64,000 nt of DNA. It comes from Nocardioides sp. BP30. GTDB lineage: Bacteria; Actinomycetota; Actinomycetes; Propionibacteriales; Nocardioidaceae. Shown one piece after another: positions 26,614 through 36,089 of the stretch (positions are counted from its first letter, which is position 1; each line of letters starts with the position of its first letter). A model generated the notes under the pieces. It was not told the DNA's origin. It saw only the letters and a list, made by a program, of their open reading frames with translations, and did not search any database. The translations under genes were made by a program, and so were the position numbers. The stretch is taken from positions 186,001 through 250,000 of the forward strand of contig NZ_CP123620.1 in NCBI RefSeq assembly GCF_029873215.1, given 5' to 3'.

Positions 26614-27285
26614 TCAGCGTCGGCGCAGCAGGACGACGCTGTCACGCAGGATGGCCTGCTCGCCGTCCGGGCCGGTCGCCGGCCGCTCGCGCAGCTCGAC
26701 GGTGAGCGGCTCCCAGTCCTCGCCGAGGTCGAGGGTCTCCAGCTCCTGCTCGGGGCCGAGGAACACGTGCTCGTGCCGGTGACCTTCGTGACCTTCGTGC
26801 CCGTCGTGCCCGTCGTGCCCGTCGGAATCGGCCTCCGCCTCGGCGTAGCGCGACCACGGCGGCGGCTCCGCGTGCCCGACCACCAGCAGGTGCCCACCGC
26901 TGACGATGCTGCCGGCGAGGCGGCGCAGCACCTCGGTGCGAGGGAACTCGACCGGGGAGTGCAGGAAGCACGCCGAGACCAGGTCGTAGTCCTCGCTGGG
27001 GGCCCACTCCGTGAGGTCGGCGGCGACCCAGGTGATCGGCAGGTCCCGGTGCTCGGACTCGGCGCGCGCACGGCCGACGGCGGTCTCGGCGACGTCGACG
27101 CCGGTGACCGTCCAGCCCTGCTCGGCCAGCCAGATGCTGTCAGCGCCCTCACCGCAGCCGAGGTCGAGCGCCCGGCCCGGGGCGAGCGGGGAGACGGTGT
27201 CCACCAGCGCCTTGTTGGGGTGACCCGACCAGATCCGCTCGCGCTCGGCGTAGCGCTCGTTCCAGAACCCCTCGGCGTCGCTCAT
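26614..27285 (-). CDS. Class I SAM-dependent methyltransferase with His-rich insert
   Basis: A 223-residue enzyme of the TehB/Methyltransf_25 type: FWNERYAERERIWSG, motif I ALDLGCGEGADSIWLA, motif II VTGVDVAETAV, ADLTEW and LVSACFLHSP. Residues ~153-173 form a repeated Asp-Gly-His/Glu-Gly-His tract ending HRHEH, encoded by near-identical 9-base units. That tract is unusual for the family and could bind metal. The ATG at 27285 is preferred over a GTG two codons upstream. The substrate is unknown; tellurite or thiol-type methylation is only a family-level guess. Confidence 0.85.
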   Translation of the reverse strand: MSDAEGFWNERYAERERIWSGHPNKALVDTVSPLAPGRALDLGCGEGADSIWLAEQGWTVTGVDVAETAVGRARAESEHRDLPITWVAADLTEWAPSEDYDLVSACFLHSPVEFPRTEVLRRLAGSIVSGGHLLVVGHAEPPPWSRYAEAEADSDGHDGHDGHEGHEGHRHEHVFLGPEQELETLDLGEDWEPLTVELRERPATGPDGEQAILRDSVVLLRRR

Positions 27286-27321
27286 GACCACGAAACTAGT
27301 CGACCGCCGACGGACAGCGGC

Positions 27322-28716
27322 TCAGAGGCCCTCGGTGAGGTCGCGGACCTCGGCGTACCGCGCCCGGACCGACGTGTCGGGCGAGGCCTCGAACGTCTCG
27401 GCTCCGCCGGCCTTCCAGGCGGGCGCCTCGTCGGCGCCGCCGAGCACCCAGGCCGCCTGGCGAGCGGCGCCGTCGGCGACGTACTCGCCGGGCTCGGGGA
27501 CCACGACCGGGCGCCCCAGCACCATCGGCGCGATCCGCCGGACCGCCTCGGAGCGGGCACCGCCGCCGATGAGGAGTACCCGCTCGACCGGCACGCCCTG
27601 GCCCACGAGCGCATCGAGCGCGTCGGCGAGTCCGCACAGCAGGCCTTCGACGGCCGCCCGGGCCAGGTACGCCGGCGACGACGTGGCCAGGGTCAGACCG
27701 TGCACGACCCCCTTCGCCTCGGGGCGGTTCGGGGTGCGCTCGCCCTCGAGGTAGGGGACGACCACGAGACCTCCCGCACCTGACGGCGCCTGCAGCGCGA
27801 GGTCGGAGAGCCGGTCCAGGCTGACATCCAGGAGGGAGGCGGTCGCGGCCAGCACGCGGGCCGCGTTGAGGGTCGCGATCAGGGGCAGGAAGCGGCCGGT
27901 CGCGTCGGCGAAGCCGGCCACGGTGCCGCTGGCGTCGGCGGTGGGTGCGTCGGCGACCGCGCACGCGACCCCCGACGTACCGATGGAGAGGACGACGTCC
28001 CCGGGGCGGGCGCCGAGTCCGAGAGCCGCGCCCGCGTTGTCGCCACAGCCGGCGCCGAGGGGTGCTCCGGTTCGGGTGTGGAGCACCGCCTCGGCAGGCT
28101 CGAGCACGCGCGGCAGGACCACGTCGGTCCGGCCGAAGGCGCGGCCCAGAAGGTCGGTCCGATAGCCGCTTGTGGCGGGGGACCAGTAACCGGTTCCGCT
28201 CGCGTCGGAGCGGTCGGTGATCAGGGTGTCGATGTCGGCCGCCCCGGAAAGCTTCCAGGTGAGCCAGTCGTGCGGCAGTGCGACGGCCGCGGTGCGGGCC
28301 GCGTTCTCGGGCTCGTGCTCGGCCAGCCAACGCAGCTTGGTCGCGGTGAACGAGGCGACCAGCACCGAACCGACCGCCTCGGCCCACGCCTGCGGACCGA
28401 GCTCGGCGTTGAGGTCGGCCGCCGCCTGCGCGCTGCGGGTGTCGTTCCACAGCAGCGCGGGCCGGACCACCTCACCGGACTCGTCGAGGCAGACCATGCC
28501 GTGCTGCTGGCCGCCCACGGCCAGGGCCGCCACGTCGTCGAGGCCGCCGGCCGCCTCAGCGGCCTGCTGGAAGGCCGACCACCAGTGGTCGGGGTGCACC
28601 TCGGTGCCGTCCGGGTGCGACGCCGAGCCGGAGCGCACCAGCGCACCGGTCTCGGCGTCGCGGACGACCACCTTGCAGGACTGGGTCGAGGAGTCGACCC
28701 CGGCCACGAGTGTCAT
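27322..28716 (-). CDS. xylB: Xylulokinase
   Basis: A 464-residue FGGY-family kinase phosphorylating D-xylulose to xylulose 5-phosphate. Seen: [15 protein letters not shown] (phosphate 1), [11 protein letters not shown] and [15 protein letters not shown] (substrate loop), [21 protein letters not shown] (phosphate 2) and [20 protein letters not shown] (adenosine site). It follows xylA by 28 bases on the same strand, so the two form the xylose operon. Length is close to typical XylB. Confidence 0.95.
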   Translation of the reverse strand: MTLVAGVDSSTQSCKVVVRDAETGALVRSGSASHPDGTEVHPDHWWSAFQQAAEAAGGLDDVAALAVGGQQHGMVCLDESGEVVRPALLWNDTRSAQAAADLNAELGPQAWAEAVGSVLVASFTATKLRWLAEHEPENAARTAAVALPHDWLTWKLSGAADIDTLITDRSDASGTGYWSPATSGYRTDLLGRAFGRTDVVLPRVLEPAEAVLHTRTGAPLGAGCGDNAGAALGLGARPGDVVLSIGTSGVACAVADAPTADASGTVAGFADATGRFLPLIATLNAARVLAATASLLDVSLDRLSDLALQAPSGAGGLVVVPYLEGERTPNRPEAKGVVHGLTLATSSPAYLARAAVEGLLCGLADALDALVGQGVPVERVLLIGGGARSEAVRRIAPMVLGRPVVVPEPGEYVADGAARQAAWVLGGADEAPAWKAGGAETFEASPDTSVRARYAEVRDLTEGL

Positions 28717-28744
28717 GTGTCGGCTTCCCGGCAGGCGTTCGGAC

Positions 28745-29902
28745 TCAGCGGACGCCGAGCAGGTGGTCCATGGCGAGCTGGTCGAGCTGCTCGAAGGCGA
28801 ACCCGTGCGTGGCCATGTCGTCGATCGGGAAGCTCTCCTTGCGCAGGGTCGCGAGCGACTCGCCCTCGGCCAGGGTCGGGGTGGCGAGCTCGTCGAGGCC
28901 GGAGCGCTTCAGCGCGGCCTGGACCTCGGGGTCCGCGCGGAACGCCTTCGAGCGCTCCTTGAGGATGAGGTAGTTGCGGATGCCGGCAGCAGCCGAGGCC
29001 CACACACCTTCCTCGTCCTCGGTCCGCGGCGGCTTGAAGTCGAAGTGGCGCGGGCCGTCGTAGCCGGAGGTCTCGAGCAGGTCGACGAGGTTGAACGCAC
29101 CGCGCAGGTTGCCGGCGCCGAAGCGCAGGTCCTGGTCGAAGCGCGGGCCGTGCTGGCCGTTCAGGTCGATGTGGAAGAGCTTGCCCTGCCACAGTGCCTG
29201 GGCGATCCCGGCGGCGAAGTTGAGGCCCGCCATCTCCTCGTGGCCCGTCTCCGGGTTGAGGCCGACCATCTCGGGGTGGTCGAGGGTCTCGATGAAGCCG
29301 AGGGCGTGACCGATGGTCGGCAGCAGGATGTCGCCGCGCGGCTCGTTCGGCTTCGGCTCGAGGGCGAAGCGCAGGTCGTAGCCCTGCTCCCGCACGTACT
29401 CGCACAGGACGTTGACGCCCTCGCGGTAGCGGTCGAGCGCCGATCCGACGTTCTTCGCGAAGTTGCTCTCGGCACCCTCGCGGCCGCCCCACATCACGTA
29501 GGTCTGTGCGCCCAGCTCGGCGGCGAGGTCGATGTTGCGGGCGACCTTGGCCAGCGCGAAGCGACGCACCCGCCGGTCGTTGCTGGTGAAGCCGCCGTCC
29601 TTGAAGACGGGGTGGCCGAAGAGGTTGGTGGTCACCATCGGGACCTTGAGGCCGTGCGACTCCACCGCGTTGCGGAACGAGCCGATCGCGGCGTCGCGGG
29701 CCGCGTCGTCGGCGTCGAACTCGAAGACGTCGTTGTCATGGAACGTCACGCCGTATGCGCCGAGCTCGGCGATCTTGCCGACCGCGTATGCCGGGTCCAT
29801 CGGCGGGCGGACAGCGCCACCGAAGACGTCGACGCCCTGCCACGAGACGGTCCACAGACCGAAGGTGAACTTGTCCTCAGGGGTGGCCTGGTAGTCCGCC
29901 AT
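28745..29902 (-). CDS. xylA: Xylose isomerase
   Basis: A 385-residue class I isomerase converting xylose to xylulose (also glucose to fructose). Seen: [30 protein letters not shown] with the catalytic His, [21 protein letters not shown] in two parts, [21 protein letters not shown] with metal-binding Glu and Lys, and [16 protein letters not shown] with metal His/Asp. ATG 29902 is chosen because AAAGGA lies 8 bases upstream, while the ATG at 29908 is only two bases from it. It is divergent from the ROK regulator. Confidence 0.96.
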   Translation of the reverse strand: MADYQATPEDKFTFGLWTVSWQGVDVFGGAVRPPMDPAYAVGKIAELGAYGVTFHDNDVFEFDADDAARDAAIGSFRNAVESHGLKVPMVTTNLFGHPVFKDGGFTSNDRRVRRFALAKVARNIDLAAELGAQTYVMWGGREGAESNFAKNVGSALDRYREGVNVLCEYVREQGYDLRFALEPKPNEPRGDILLPTIGHALGFIETLDHPEMVGLNPETGHEEMAGLNFAAGIAQALWQGKLFHIDLNGQHGPRFDQDLRFGAGNLRGAFNLVDLLETSGYDGPRHFDFKPPRTEDEEGVWASAAAGIRNYLILKERSKAFRADPEVQAALKRSGLDELATPTLAEGESLATLRKESFPIDDMATHGFAFEQLDQLAMDHLLGVR

Positions 29903-29956
29903 CACCATCGTCCTTTCATCATGCCTAATTCGTCCACGTCGTGAACTATTGATGTG

Positions 29957-29985
29957 ATCCAACTCCCATTGCGGGGTGATGTCAA
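29957..29985 (-). promoter_or_regulatory. Predicted xylA promoter
   Basis: On the minus strand TTGACA (29980-29985) is followed after 17 bases by TTGGAT (29957-29962). The -35 box is consensus and the -10 box weak. It lies in the 133-base gap between xylA and the divergent ROK gene, where the regulator should act. Confidence 0.5.
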
Positions 29986-30035
29986 GTCTGCAACCAGCGG
30001 TTGCCGAAGGGTTCAGGTCTTGGTCTAATCACCAC

Positions 30036-31184
30036 ATGAGCGGACCGGTGCAGCACGCGGGCATGCGGGCGAGCAACCTCGCCCTGGTGCTGCGCGCCAT
30101 CGCCGAGGCCGACGCGATCACCCGCGCCCGCCTCTCCACCGTGACAGGGCTCACCAAGTCCTCGATCTCCGGCCTCGTCACCGACCTCGTCGCCGGCGGT
30201 CTCGTCGAGGAGACCCTGGCGCCGCCGTCGCGTGATCGCGGTCGCCCCGGCACGATGCTCGCCCTGCACCGCCAGGGCGTGGCCGGCCTGGGGCTGGAGG
30301 TGAACGTCGACTACCTGGCAGCGCTCGTCGTCGACCTCGGCGGCACCGTCCGCTACCGCCACGTCGCGACCCGCGACAACCGCGGCCGACCGGCCCAGGA
30401 GGTGCTCGCCGAGCTGGCCGGCCTCGCCGAGGCGGCGACCGCCGCTGCCGCCGAGCAGCGGCTCGGGCTGGCCGGCGCATGCCTCGCCGTCCCCGGGGCG
30501 GCCGACGGTACGACCATCGTCCGCGCTCCCAACCTGGAGTGGGCCGTCGTGCCGGTGGAGCTGCCGCTGCCTGCCACGGCGTACGGGCTCTCCATCGAGA
30601 ACGAGGCGAACCTGGCCGCGCTCGGCGAGCTGTGGTTCGGCACCGCCACGCCACGCGACTTCGTGCACGTCTCGGGTGAGATCGGGATCGGCGCGGGCAT
30701 CGTGGTCGGCGGCGAGCTGTTCCGCGGTGCCCACCTGCGTGCCGGCGAGCTCGGCCACGTGATCCTCGACCCCGACGGGCCGCCGTGCTCCTGCGGCGGC
30801 CGCGGCTGCCTGGAGCGGCTGGCCGGCCTGGACGCGATCCTGCAGGCCGCCGGCGCGCCGTCCCGGCTCGAGCTGGAGCGACGGTGTCGGGACGGTGACG
30901 ACCGGGCGCTCGGGGCCGTCGCCGACGCGGGTCGCCTGGTCGGCGTCGCGCTGGCGTCGGTGACCAACCTGCTGGACCCCGACGCGGTGGTGCTCGGCGG
31001 GGTCTTCGCCGCGCTGGCACCCTGGCTCCAGCCCGCCGTCGCGGACGCCCTGGCCGATCATGCCGCCAAGCCCGAGCTGCTGGTCTCCAGCCTCGGTCCG
31101 GACGCCGCCGTACGGGGTGCGGCGGGGGCGGTGGTGCGGCAGGTGATCGACGACCCGGCGAAGTTCCTGGGGTGGCGGGGCTGA
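30036..31184 (+). CDS. ROK-family regulator of xylose genes (XylR type)
   Basis: A 382-residue repressor: N-terminal winged helix (NLALVLRAIAEADAITRARLSTVTGLTKSSISGLV, read in two halves) and ROK domain with VHVSGEIGIGAGIVVGGEL, the ExGH-type motif AGELGHVILD and zinc ligands PPCSCGGRGCLE. It is divergent from xylA-xylB, the arrangement of actinobacterial XylR, and likely releases DNA when xylose is bound. I infer the sugar from neighbours only. The stop is followed by a long hairpin. Confidence 0.88.
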   Translation: MSGPVQHAGMRASNLALVLRAIAEADAITRARLSTVTGLTKSSISGLVTDLVAGGLVEETLAPPSRDRGRPGTMLALHRQGVAGLGLEVNVDYLAALVVDLGGTVRYRHVATRDNRGRPAQEVLAELAGLAEAATAAAAEQRLGLAGACLAVPGAADGTTIVRAPNLEWAVVPVELPLPATAYGLSIENEANLAALGELWFGTATPRDFVHVSGEIGIGAGIVVGGELFRGAHLRAGELGHVILDPDGPPCSCGGRGCLERLAGLDAILQAAGAPSRLELERRCRDGDDRALGAVADAGRLVGVALASVTNLLDPDAVVLGGVFAALAPWLQPAVADALADHAAKPELLVSSLGPDAAVRGAAGAVVRQVIDDPAKFLGWRG

Positions 31185-31198
31185 GCGGGGTGGCCTGC

Positions 31199-31300
31199 GC
31201 GCGACGGTTTTGACCCCTGGGGGTCAGAACCGCACGTTGTCGGGCAAAGCTTTGACCCCCAACGTTCGGCATTGACCCCTGGGGGTCAAAACCGTCGCGC
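31199..31300. terminator. Long palindromic hairpin between convergent genes
   Basis: Perfect 19-base arms at 31199-31217 and 31282-31300 include GCGACGGTTTTGACCCC and its complement. Each arm is followed by a mini-dyad GACCCC-TG-GGGGTC, and the loop centre has the palindrome CAAAGCTTTG at 31245-31254. It fills the gap between the ROK regulator and the acyl-CoA dehydrogenase, ending directly at the latter's stop codon. It could terminate both, or be a dispersed repeat. Confidence 0.75.
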
Positions 31301-32494
31301 TCAGCGGAAGGCCGCGACCCCTGTCAGCGCCTGGCCGATGACCAGGGTGTGCATCTCCACGGTGCCTTCGTAGGTCAGCACCGACTCGAGGTTGTTGGCA
31401 TGCCGGATCACCGGGTACTCCAGCGAGATCCCGTTGGCCCCCAGGATCGTGCGGGCGGTGCGGCAGATCTCGATCGCCTCGCGGACGTTGTTGAGCTTGC
31501 CGTAGGAGACCTGCTCGGGGCGCAGGGTGCCGGCGTCCTTGAGCCGGCCGAGGTGGATCGCGAGCAACACGCCCTTGGTGTACTCCAGCGACATGTCGGC
31601 GAGCTTCTGCTGCGTCAGCTGGAAGCCGCCGATCGGCCTGCCGAACTGCTCGCGTTCGCGCGCATAGCCCAGGGCGCATTCGAGCGCCGAGCGCGCCGCA
31701 CCCATGGCGCCCCAGATGATGCCGAAGCGCGCCTCGCTCAGGCACGACAGCGGGCCCTTGAGGCCGCGCACCTCCGGGAAGGCGGCGTCGGCGGGCAGCC
31801 GAACGCCGTCGAGCACGATCTCACCGGTGACGGAGGCCCGCAGCGACATCTTGTGCTTGATCTCGGGAGCGGAGAAGCCGGGAGTGCTCGTCGGTACGAC
31901 GAAGCCGCGCACACCGTCCTCGGTCTGCGCCCACACCACCGCCACGTCGGCGACCGGGGCATTGGTGATCCACATCTTGCGGCCCTCGAGCACCCAGTCG
32001 CCGCCCGGCTCCTGGCGAGCGCGGGTCCGCATCGACGCCGGGTCCGAGCCGTGGTCGGGCTCGGTCAGCCCGAAGCAGCCGATCGCCTCCCCTGCGGCCA
32101 TCCGCGGGAGCCACTCCTGCTTCTGCTCCTCGCTGCCCCATCGCCAGATCGCGTACATGGCCAGCGATCCCTGCACCGAGACCAGCGAGCGCAGTCCGGA
32201 GTCGGTCGCCTCCAGCTCGAGGCAGGCCAGTCCGTAGTCGACGGCGGACATGCCGGCGCAGCCGTAGCCCTCCAGGTGCATTCCGAGCAGGCCGAGGGCG
32301 CCGAGCTCCTTGGCCAGGCCCCTGATGTCGGGGATCGCTCCGGCCTCGAACCACTCCGCGATGTGAGGGTCCACCTTGTCCGCGCACAGCTGGCGCACCG
32401 ATGCTCGCACCGAGCGCTCATCCTCGCTCAGCAAGGTGTCGAGGGCGACCGGGTCGGCCGGATCGAAGGGCGGAAGCGGGGACGTGCTGCTCAT
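31301..32494 (-). CDS. gcdH: Glutaryl-CoA dehydrogenase-like acyl-CoA dehydrogenase
   Basis: A 397-residue flavoenzyme. Seen: the FAD site CFGLTEPDHGSDPASM, WITNAPVADVAVVWAQ, and the C-terminal catalytic base in LTYEGTVEMHTLVIGQALTG, the GcdH-type pattern rather than the short-chain dehydrogenase one. REREQFGRPIGGFQLTQQKLADM is the usual helix. It would oxidatively decarboxylate glutaryl-CoA to crotonyl-CoA in lysine/aromatic breakdown. The divergent CoA transferase and LysR gene are the common gcdH neighbourhood and support the call. Confidence 0.9.
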   Translation of the reverse strand: MSSTSPLPPFDPADPVALDTLLSEDERSVRASVRQLCADKVDPHIAEWFEAGAIPDIRGLAKELGALGLLGMHLEGYGCAGMSAVDYGLACLELEATDSGLRSLVSVQGSLAMYAIWRWGSEEQKQEWLPRMAAGEAIGCFGLTEPDHGSDPASMRTRARQEPGGDWVLEGRKMWITNAPVADVAVVWAQTEDGVRGFVVPTSTPGFSAPEIKHKMSLRASVTGEIVLDGVRLPADAAFPEVRGLKGPLSCLSEARFGIIWGAMGAARSALECALGYAREREQFGRPIGGFQLTQQKLADMSLEYTKGVLLAIHLGRLKDAGTLRPEQVSYGKLNNVREAIEICRTARTILGANGISLEYPVIRHANNLESVLTYEGTVEMHTLVIGQALTGVAAFR

Positions 32495-32568
32495 CGGTTC
32501 TCCTGGGATCGGCGCTGTGACGAGACGTTTCCCGAGTCGGCGTCATCCGGCAAGTGATGGGATGGATT

Positions 32569-32585
32569 GATACCCGGTCGGTATC
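32569..32585. promoter_or_regulatory. Inverted repeat in the gcdH / CoA-transferase divergent promoter
   Basis: GATACC-CGGTC-GGTATC is a perfect 6+6 dyad, containing ATAC-N7-GTAT, the kind of site bound by LysR-type regulators. The LysR gene at 33883 is the obvious candidate to bind it. Confidence 0.55.
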
Positions 32586-32673
32586 GGCGTACGTCTTGTG
32601 CGGTCACGCCGTTGATGGATCGCCAGCCAGGCACCAGAGTCGGGGCACCACCACGCCGATCCTGGGGGACGAG

Positions 32674-33873
32674 ATGAGCGACGACCTCGATCGCATCCTG
32701 CTGTCACACCGGACAGCGGGTCCGCTGGCGGGCATCGTCGTCGCCGACCTGAGCCGGGTACTGGCCGGGCCGTACTGCACCATGCTGCTGGCGGACATGG
32801 GCGCCCTCGTCATCAAGGTGGAGAGCCCCGGCGGGGACGACACCCGCGGCTGGGCGCCGCCGCGGCTGGGCGAGGAGAGCACCTACTACCTCTCGGTCAA
32901 CCGCAACAAGCACTCCATCGCCCTGGACCTCAAGAGCCCCGAGGACCTCGCCGTCGTACGCCGGATCATCGACCGGGCCGACGTGCTGGTGGAGAACTTC
33001 AAGCCGGGCGGCCTGGTGAAGTACGACCTCGACTACGAGAGCCTGCGGATCAGCCGGCCGGATCTCGTCTACACCTCGATCAGCGGCTTCGGCACCGGTC
33101 CGGGCGCTGACCTGCCCGGCTACGACCTCCTCGCCCAGGCCGTCTCCGGGATGATGGACCTGACCGGCTACGCCGACGGCGAGCCGCTGCGTGTCGGCGT
33201 CGCGCTCTTCGACGTGATCACCGGTCTGCACGCCGCCACCGGGATCCTGGCGGCGCTGCGCGACAGGGAGCGCTCCGGCCTCGGGCAGCACGTCGAGCTC
33301 AACCTGCTGATGTCGGCGCTGTCGGGTCTGGTGAACCAGACCGGCGCGTACGCCGCGGCAGGCGTCGTACCGACCAGGATGGGCAACGAGCACCCCAGCC
33401 TCTATCCCTACGGTCCGTTCCCGGCGCGCGACAAGGAGATGATCGTCGCGGTCGGCAACGACGCCCAGTTCGCCTCCCTCTGCGTCTGCCTCGGGATCCC
33501 GGAGGCGGCCGTCGACGCCCGGTTCGCCACCAACGCCTCCCGCAACGGCCACCGCGAGCCGCTGCGCGCGCTCCTGGTCGAGCGCCTGATGACCCGCGAC
33601 GCTGCGGACTGGTTCACCCTGTTGAAGGCCGCCGGCGTACCCGCCGCGCCGATCCTGACCGTCGCCGAGGGCACCCGCTTCGCCGAGGACCTGGCCCTCG
33701 ACCCGATCGTCTCCAGCGGTACGCCGCAGCGCTCGATCCCGACGGTGCGCAACCCGATCGGCTTCAGCCGCAGCCGGCTGGACTACCCGATCGCACCGCC
33801 GCTCCTCGACGGCGACCATGCGGAGGTGCTCGCCTGGCTCGAGCGGACGCCGCCCAGGCGGCCGGCGCCGTAG
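32674..33873 (+). CDS. CaiB/BaiF (class III) CoA transferase
   Basis: A 399-residue family III CoA transferase. Seen: VVADLSRVLAGPYCTMLLADMGA, VIKVESPGGDDTRGW, YYLSVNRNKHSIALDLKSPE in two pieces, VLVENFKPG, and the catalytic Asp region PGYDLLAQAVSGMM. It exchanges CoA between dicarboxylates and probably makes glutaryl-CoA for the divergent dehydrogenase. The start at ATG 32674 has GGGGGA four bases upstream; the frame is open further back without a better start. Confidence 0.9.
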   Translation: MSDDLDRILLSHRTAGPLAGIVVADLSRVLAGPYCTMLLADMGALVIKVESPGGDDTRGWAPPRLGEESTYYLSVNRNKHSIALDLKSPEDLAVVRRIIDRADVLVENFKPGGLVKYDLDYESLRISRPDLVYTSISGFGTGPGADLPGYDLLAQAVSGMMDLTGYADGEPLRVGVALFDVITGLHAATGILAALRDRERSGLGQHVELNLLMSALSGLVNQTGAYAAAGVVPTRMGNEHPSLYPYGPFPARDKEMIVAVGNDAQFASLCVCLGIPEAAVDARFATNASRNGHREPLRALLVERLMTRDAADWFTLLKAAGVPAAPILTVAEGTRFAEDLALDPIVSSGTPQRSIPTVRNPIGFSRSRLDYPIAPPLLDGDHAEVLAWLERTPPRRPAP

Positions 33874-33882
33874 CCTTCGGCC

Positions 33883-34776
33883 ATGGACGTGCACCAGGCG
33901 CAGGCGTTCCTCGCGGTCGCCGACGAGCTGCACTTCGGTCGTGCGGCCGAGCGGTTGCACATGGCGCAGCCCCCGCTGAGCCGGCTGATCCGGCAGATCG
34001 AGGCCGACCTCGGCGCGCAGCTTTTCGAGCGCAACACCCGCCAGGTCTCCCTCACCCCGCAGGGTGCCGCGCTGCTCGAGCCGGCACGGGAGCTGGTGAT
34101 GCTGTCGCGACGGCTCAAGGAGATCGTTCAACAGTCGCAGGCCGGGGAGATCGGCCGGCTCCGGCTGGGGTTCGCCGGCGCCTCGGTCAACCGGCTGGTC
34201 AGCGAGCTGGCCAGGCGCGTCCGGGCGGAGCGCCCCGGCATCACGCTGGAGCTCTTCAGCTCGCAGTTCTCCCACCTCGGGCTGGAGCGGGTCCTCGACG
34301 GTTCGCTGGACCTGGTCATCGGCCGCTGGGACTTCCTTCCCGCCGAGGTCGACTCGCGGGTGATCGGCCGCGAGTCGATCCTGGTGGCGTTGCCGGAGCA
34401 CCATCGGCTGGCGTCACGCGACGCGGTCGCCGCCGCCGACCTGGCGAGCGAGCCGTGGGTGGTCCTTCCCGGCGCCAGCAGTGCCACGTTGCCCAACCGG
34501 CTCGGCGTCCTCGGCATCGCCGGCGGCTTCGTACCGCGCATCGTGCAGGTCGCGCCCGACTCCTCCACCCAGCTGATGCTGGTCGGAGTGGGGGTCGGCG
34601 TCGCCTTGACGTTCTCCGGCGTGCGGGAGAACGTGCTGGCGCCGGGGGTGGTCTACCGGCCGCTGCGACCCGGACAGGCCGGGGTGGACGTCCGGATCAT
34701 CTGGCGCCGGGGCGATGCCGACCCAGCCCTGTCGGCCGTCGTCGAGGTCTCGCGGCAGGTGTTCCCCGACAGCTGA
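33883..34776 (+). CDS. LysR-family regulator
   Basis: A 297-residue regulator with the N-terminal winged helix (VHQAQAFLAVADELHFGRAAERLHMAQPPLSRLIRQIE read in parts) and the two-lobed effector domain beginning GRLRLGFAGAS. It follows the CoA transferase by 9 bases on the same strand and probably controls both that gene and gcdH through the dyad at 32569-32585. A glutarate-type effector is inference. Confidence 0.92.
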   Translation: MDVHQAQAFLAVADELHFGRAAERLHMAQPPLSRLIRQIEADLGAQLFERNTRQVSLTPQGAALLEPARELVMLSRRLKEIVQQSQAGEIGRLRLGFAGASVNRLVSELARRVRAERPGITLELFSSQFSHLGLERVLDGSLDLVIGRWDFLPAEVDSRVIGRESILVALPEHHRLASRDAVAAADLASEPWVVLPGASSATLPNRLGVLGIAGGFVPRIVQVAPDSSTQLMLVGVGVGVALTFSGVRENVLAPGVVYRPLRPGQAGVDVRIIWRRGDADPALSAVVEVSRQVFPDS

Positions 34777-34820
34777 GAACGTCCGGGGCCGAGCCGCCTG
34801 CGCGGGTCAGACGGCTGGCC

Positions 34821-36017
34821 TCAGCGCTGGGGCCAGCCGGTATAGCCCTCGGCGAGGTAGGTCGAGCCCGCCTGCGATCCGACGATGCTGGCGAGCTCGC
34901 CCAGCTGACGCTGCTCGTCGAAGTCGCTCGCGCCTTCGAGCCGGTGCAGCATCGAGGTCATCCAGTACGAGAAGTGCTGGGCCTTCCAGACCCGGGCCAG
35001 GGCACGCTCGGTGTAGGTGTCCAGAGCCGCGTCGTCCTTCTTGTTCACGGCGCGCTCGATCGTCTCCGCCAGCACGCGAACGTCCGCCAGGGCCAGGTTG
35101 AGGCCCTTGGCTCCGGTGGGTGGCACGGTGTGGGCCGCGTCCCCGGCCAGCAGGAGCCGCCCGTGCCGCATCGGCGTCTGCACGAAGCTGCGGAACGGCA
35201 GGACCGTACGCTCGATCACCGGCCCCTCGTTGAGCCGGAATCCGTCTTCGCCGGCGAGCCTCGCCTGGAGCTCCGCCCAGATCCGGTCGTCCGACCAGGC
35301 CGACGGATCCTCCGTCGGCTCGCACTGGAAGTACAGCCGCTGGACGCTCTCCGTCCGCTGGCTGACCAGGGCGAAGCCGCGCTCGGAACGGGTGTAGATC
35401 AACTCGGGGGCGCTGGGGGCGGACTCGGTCAGGATGCCGAACCAGGCGAACGGATACTCCCGGAAGTATCGGGTCGGATGCGGCACCAGGTCGCGGCAGA
35501 TGCTGCGTGAGCCGTCCGACCCGATGACCAGGTCGGCGACGATCTCGTGGTGGACACCGTCCGCATCGGCATACCGGATCCGCGGCGAGTGCTCGACGTC
35601 GACGACCTCGGTCTCGCCGATCCCGTACCGCAGGTCACCGCCGTCCGCCGTACGCCTGGCATGCAGGTCGATGAAGACGTCGGTCTGGGGGTAGAGCCAG
35701 CAGGACGCACCGACCAGGCCCTCGAAGTCGATCCGGTGGCTCACGCCGCCGAACCGCAGGTCGATGCCCTCGTGGCGGTGACCGTCGCGCAGCACGCGGT
35801 CGACGCCCGAGTCGACGAGGAGCCGGACGCTGTCGCGTTCGAGGATGCCGGCCCGGTGGGTGGTCTCGATGGTCTCGGCGGCGCGGTTGTCCACCACCAC
35901 CGAGTCGATGTTCGCCAGGTGCAGCAGGTGGGAGAGCATCAGGCCGGCGGGACCCCCGCCGACGATCGCTACCTGGGTGCGCGTACTGCTGGCGGGCTGT
36001 ACTGCGGCGGTGCTCAT
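34821..36017 (-). CDS. pobA: 4-Hydroxybenzoate 3-monooxygenase
   Basis: A 398-residue group A flavoprotein that makes protocatechuate from 4-hydroxybenzoate with NAD(P)H and O2. Seen: FAD-binding VAIVGGGPAGLMLSHLL, THRAGILERDSVRLL, the DG motif VIGSDGSRSICRD, and the GD motif LLLAGDAAHTVPPTGAKGLNL. Length and the RAGILE segment fit PobA rather than other aromatic hydroxylases. ATG 36017 is chosen over a GTG three codons earlier. No protocatechuate ring-cleavage genes are in the window. Confidence 0.93.
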   Translation of the reverse strand: MSTAAVQPASSTRTQVAIVGGGPAGLMLSHLLHLANIDSVVVDNRAAETIETTHRAGILERDSVRLLVDSGVDRVLRDGHRHEGIDLRFGGVSHRIDFEGLVGASCWLYPQTDVFIDLHARRTADGGDLRYGIGETEVVDVEHSPRIRYADADGVHHEIVADLVIGSDGSRSICRDLVPHPTRYFREYPFAWFGILTESAPSAPELIYTRSERGFALVSQRTESVQRLYFQCEPTEDPSAWSDDRIWAELQARLAGEDGFRLNEGPVIERTVLPFRSFVQTPMRHGRLLLAGDAAHTVPPTGAKGLNLALADVRVLAETIERAVNKKDDAALDTYTERALARVWKAQHFSYWMTSMLHRLEGASDFDEQRQLGELASIVGSQAGSTYLAEGYTGWPQR

Positions 36018-36061
36018 GGCGTGCACGGTAGTGAGACCTGCAGCACACGTGCGATGATGGC

Positions 36062-36078
36062 ATTTCGCTCAGTGAAAT
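36062..36078. promoter_or_regulatory. IclR-type operator between pobA and its regulator
   Basis: ATTTC-GCTCAGT-GAAAT is a perfect 5+5 dyad with the TTTC-N7-GAAA spacing often bound by IclR-family proteins. It lies 11 bases before the IclR start and 44 bases from the pobA start, in a good position to control both. Confidence 0.6.
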
Positions 36079-36089
36079 AGGAGACCCAG

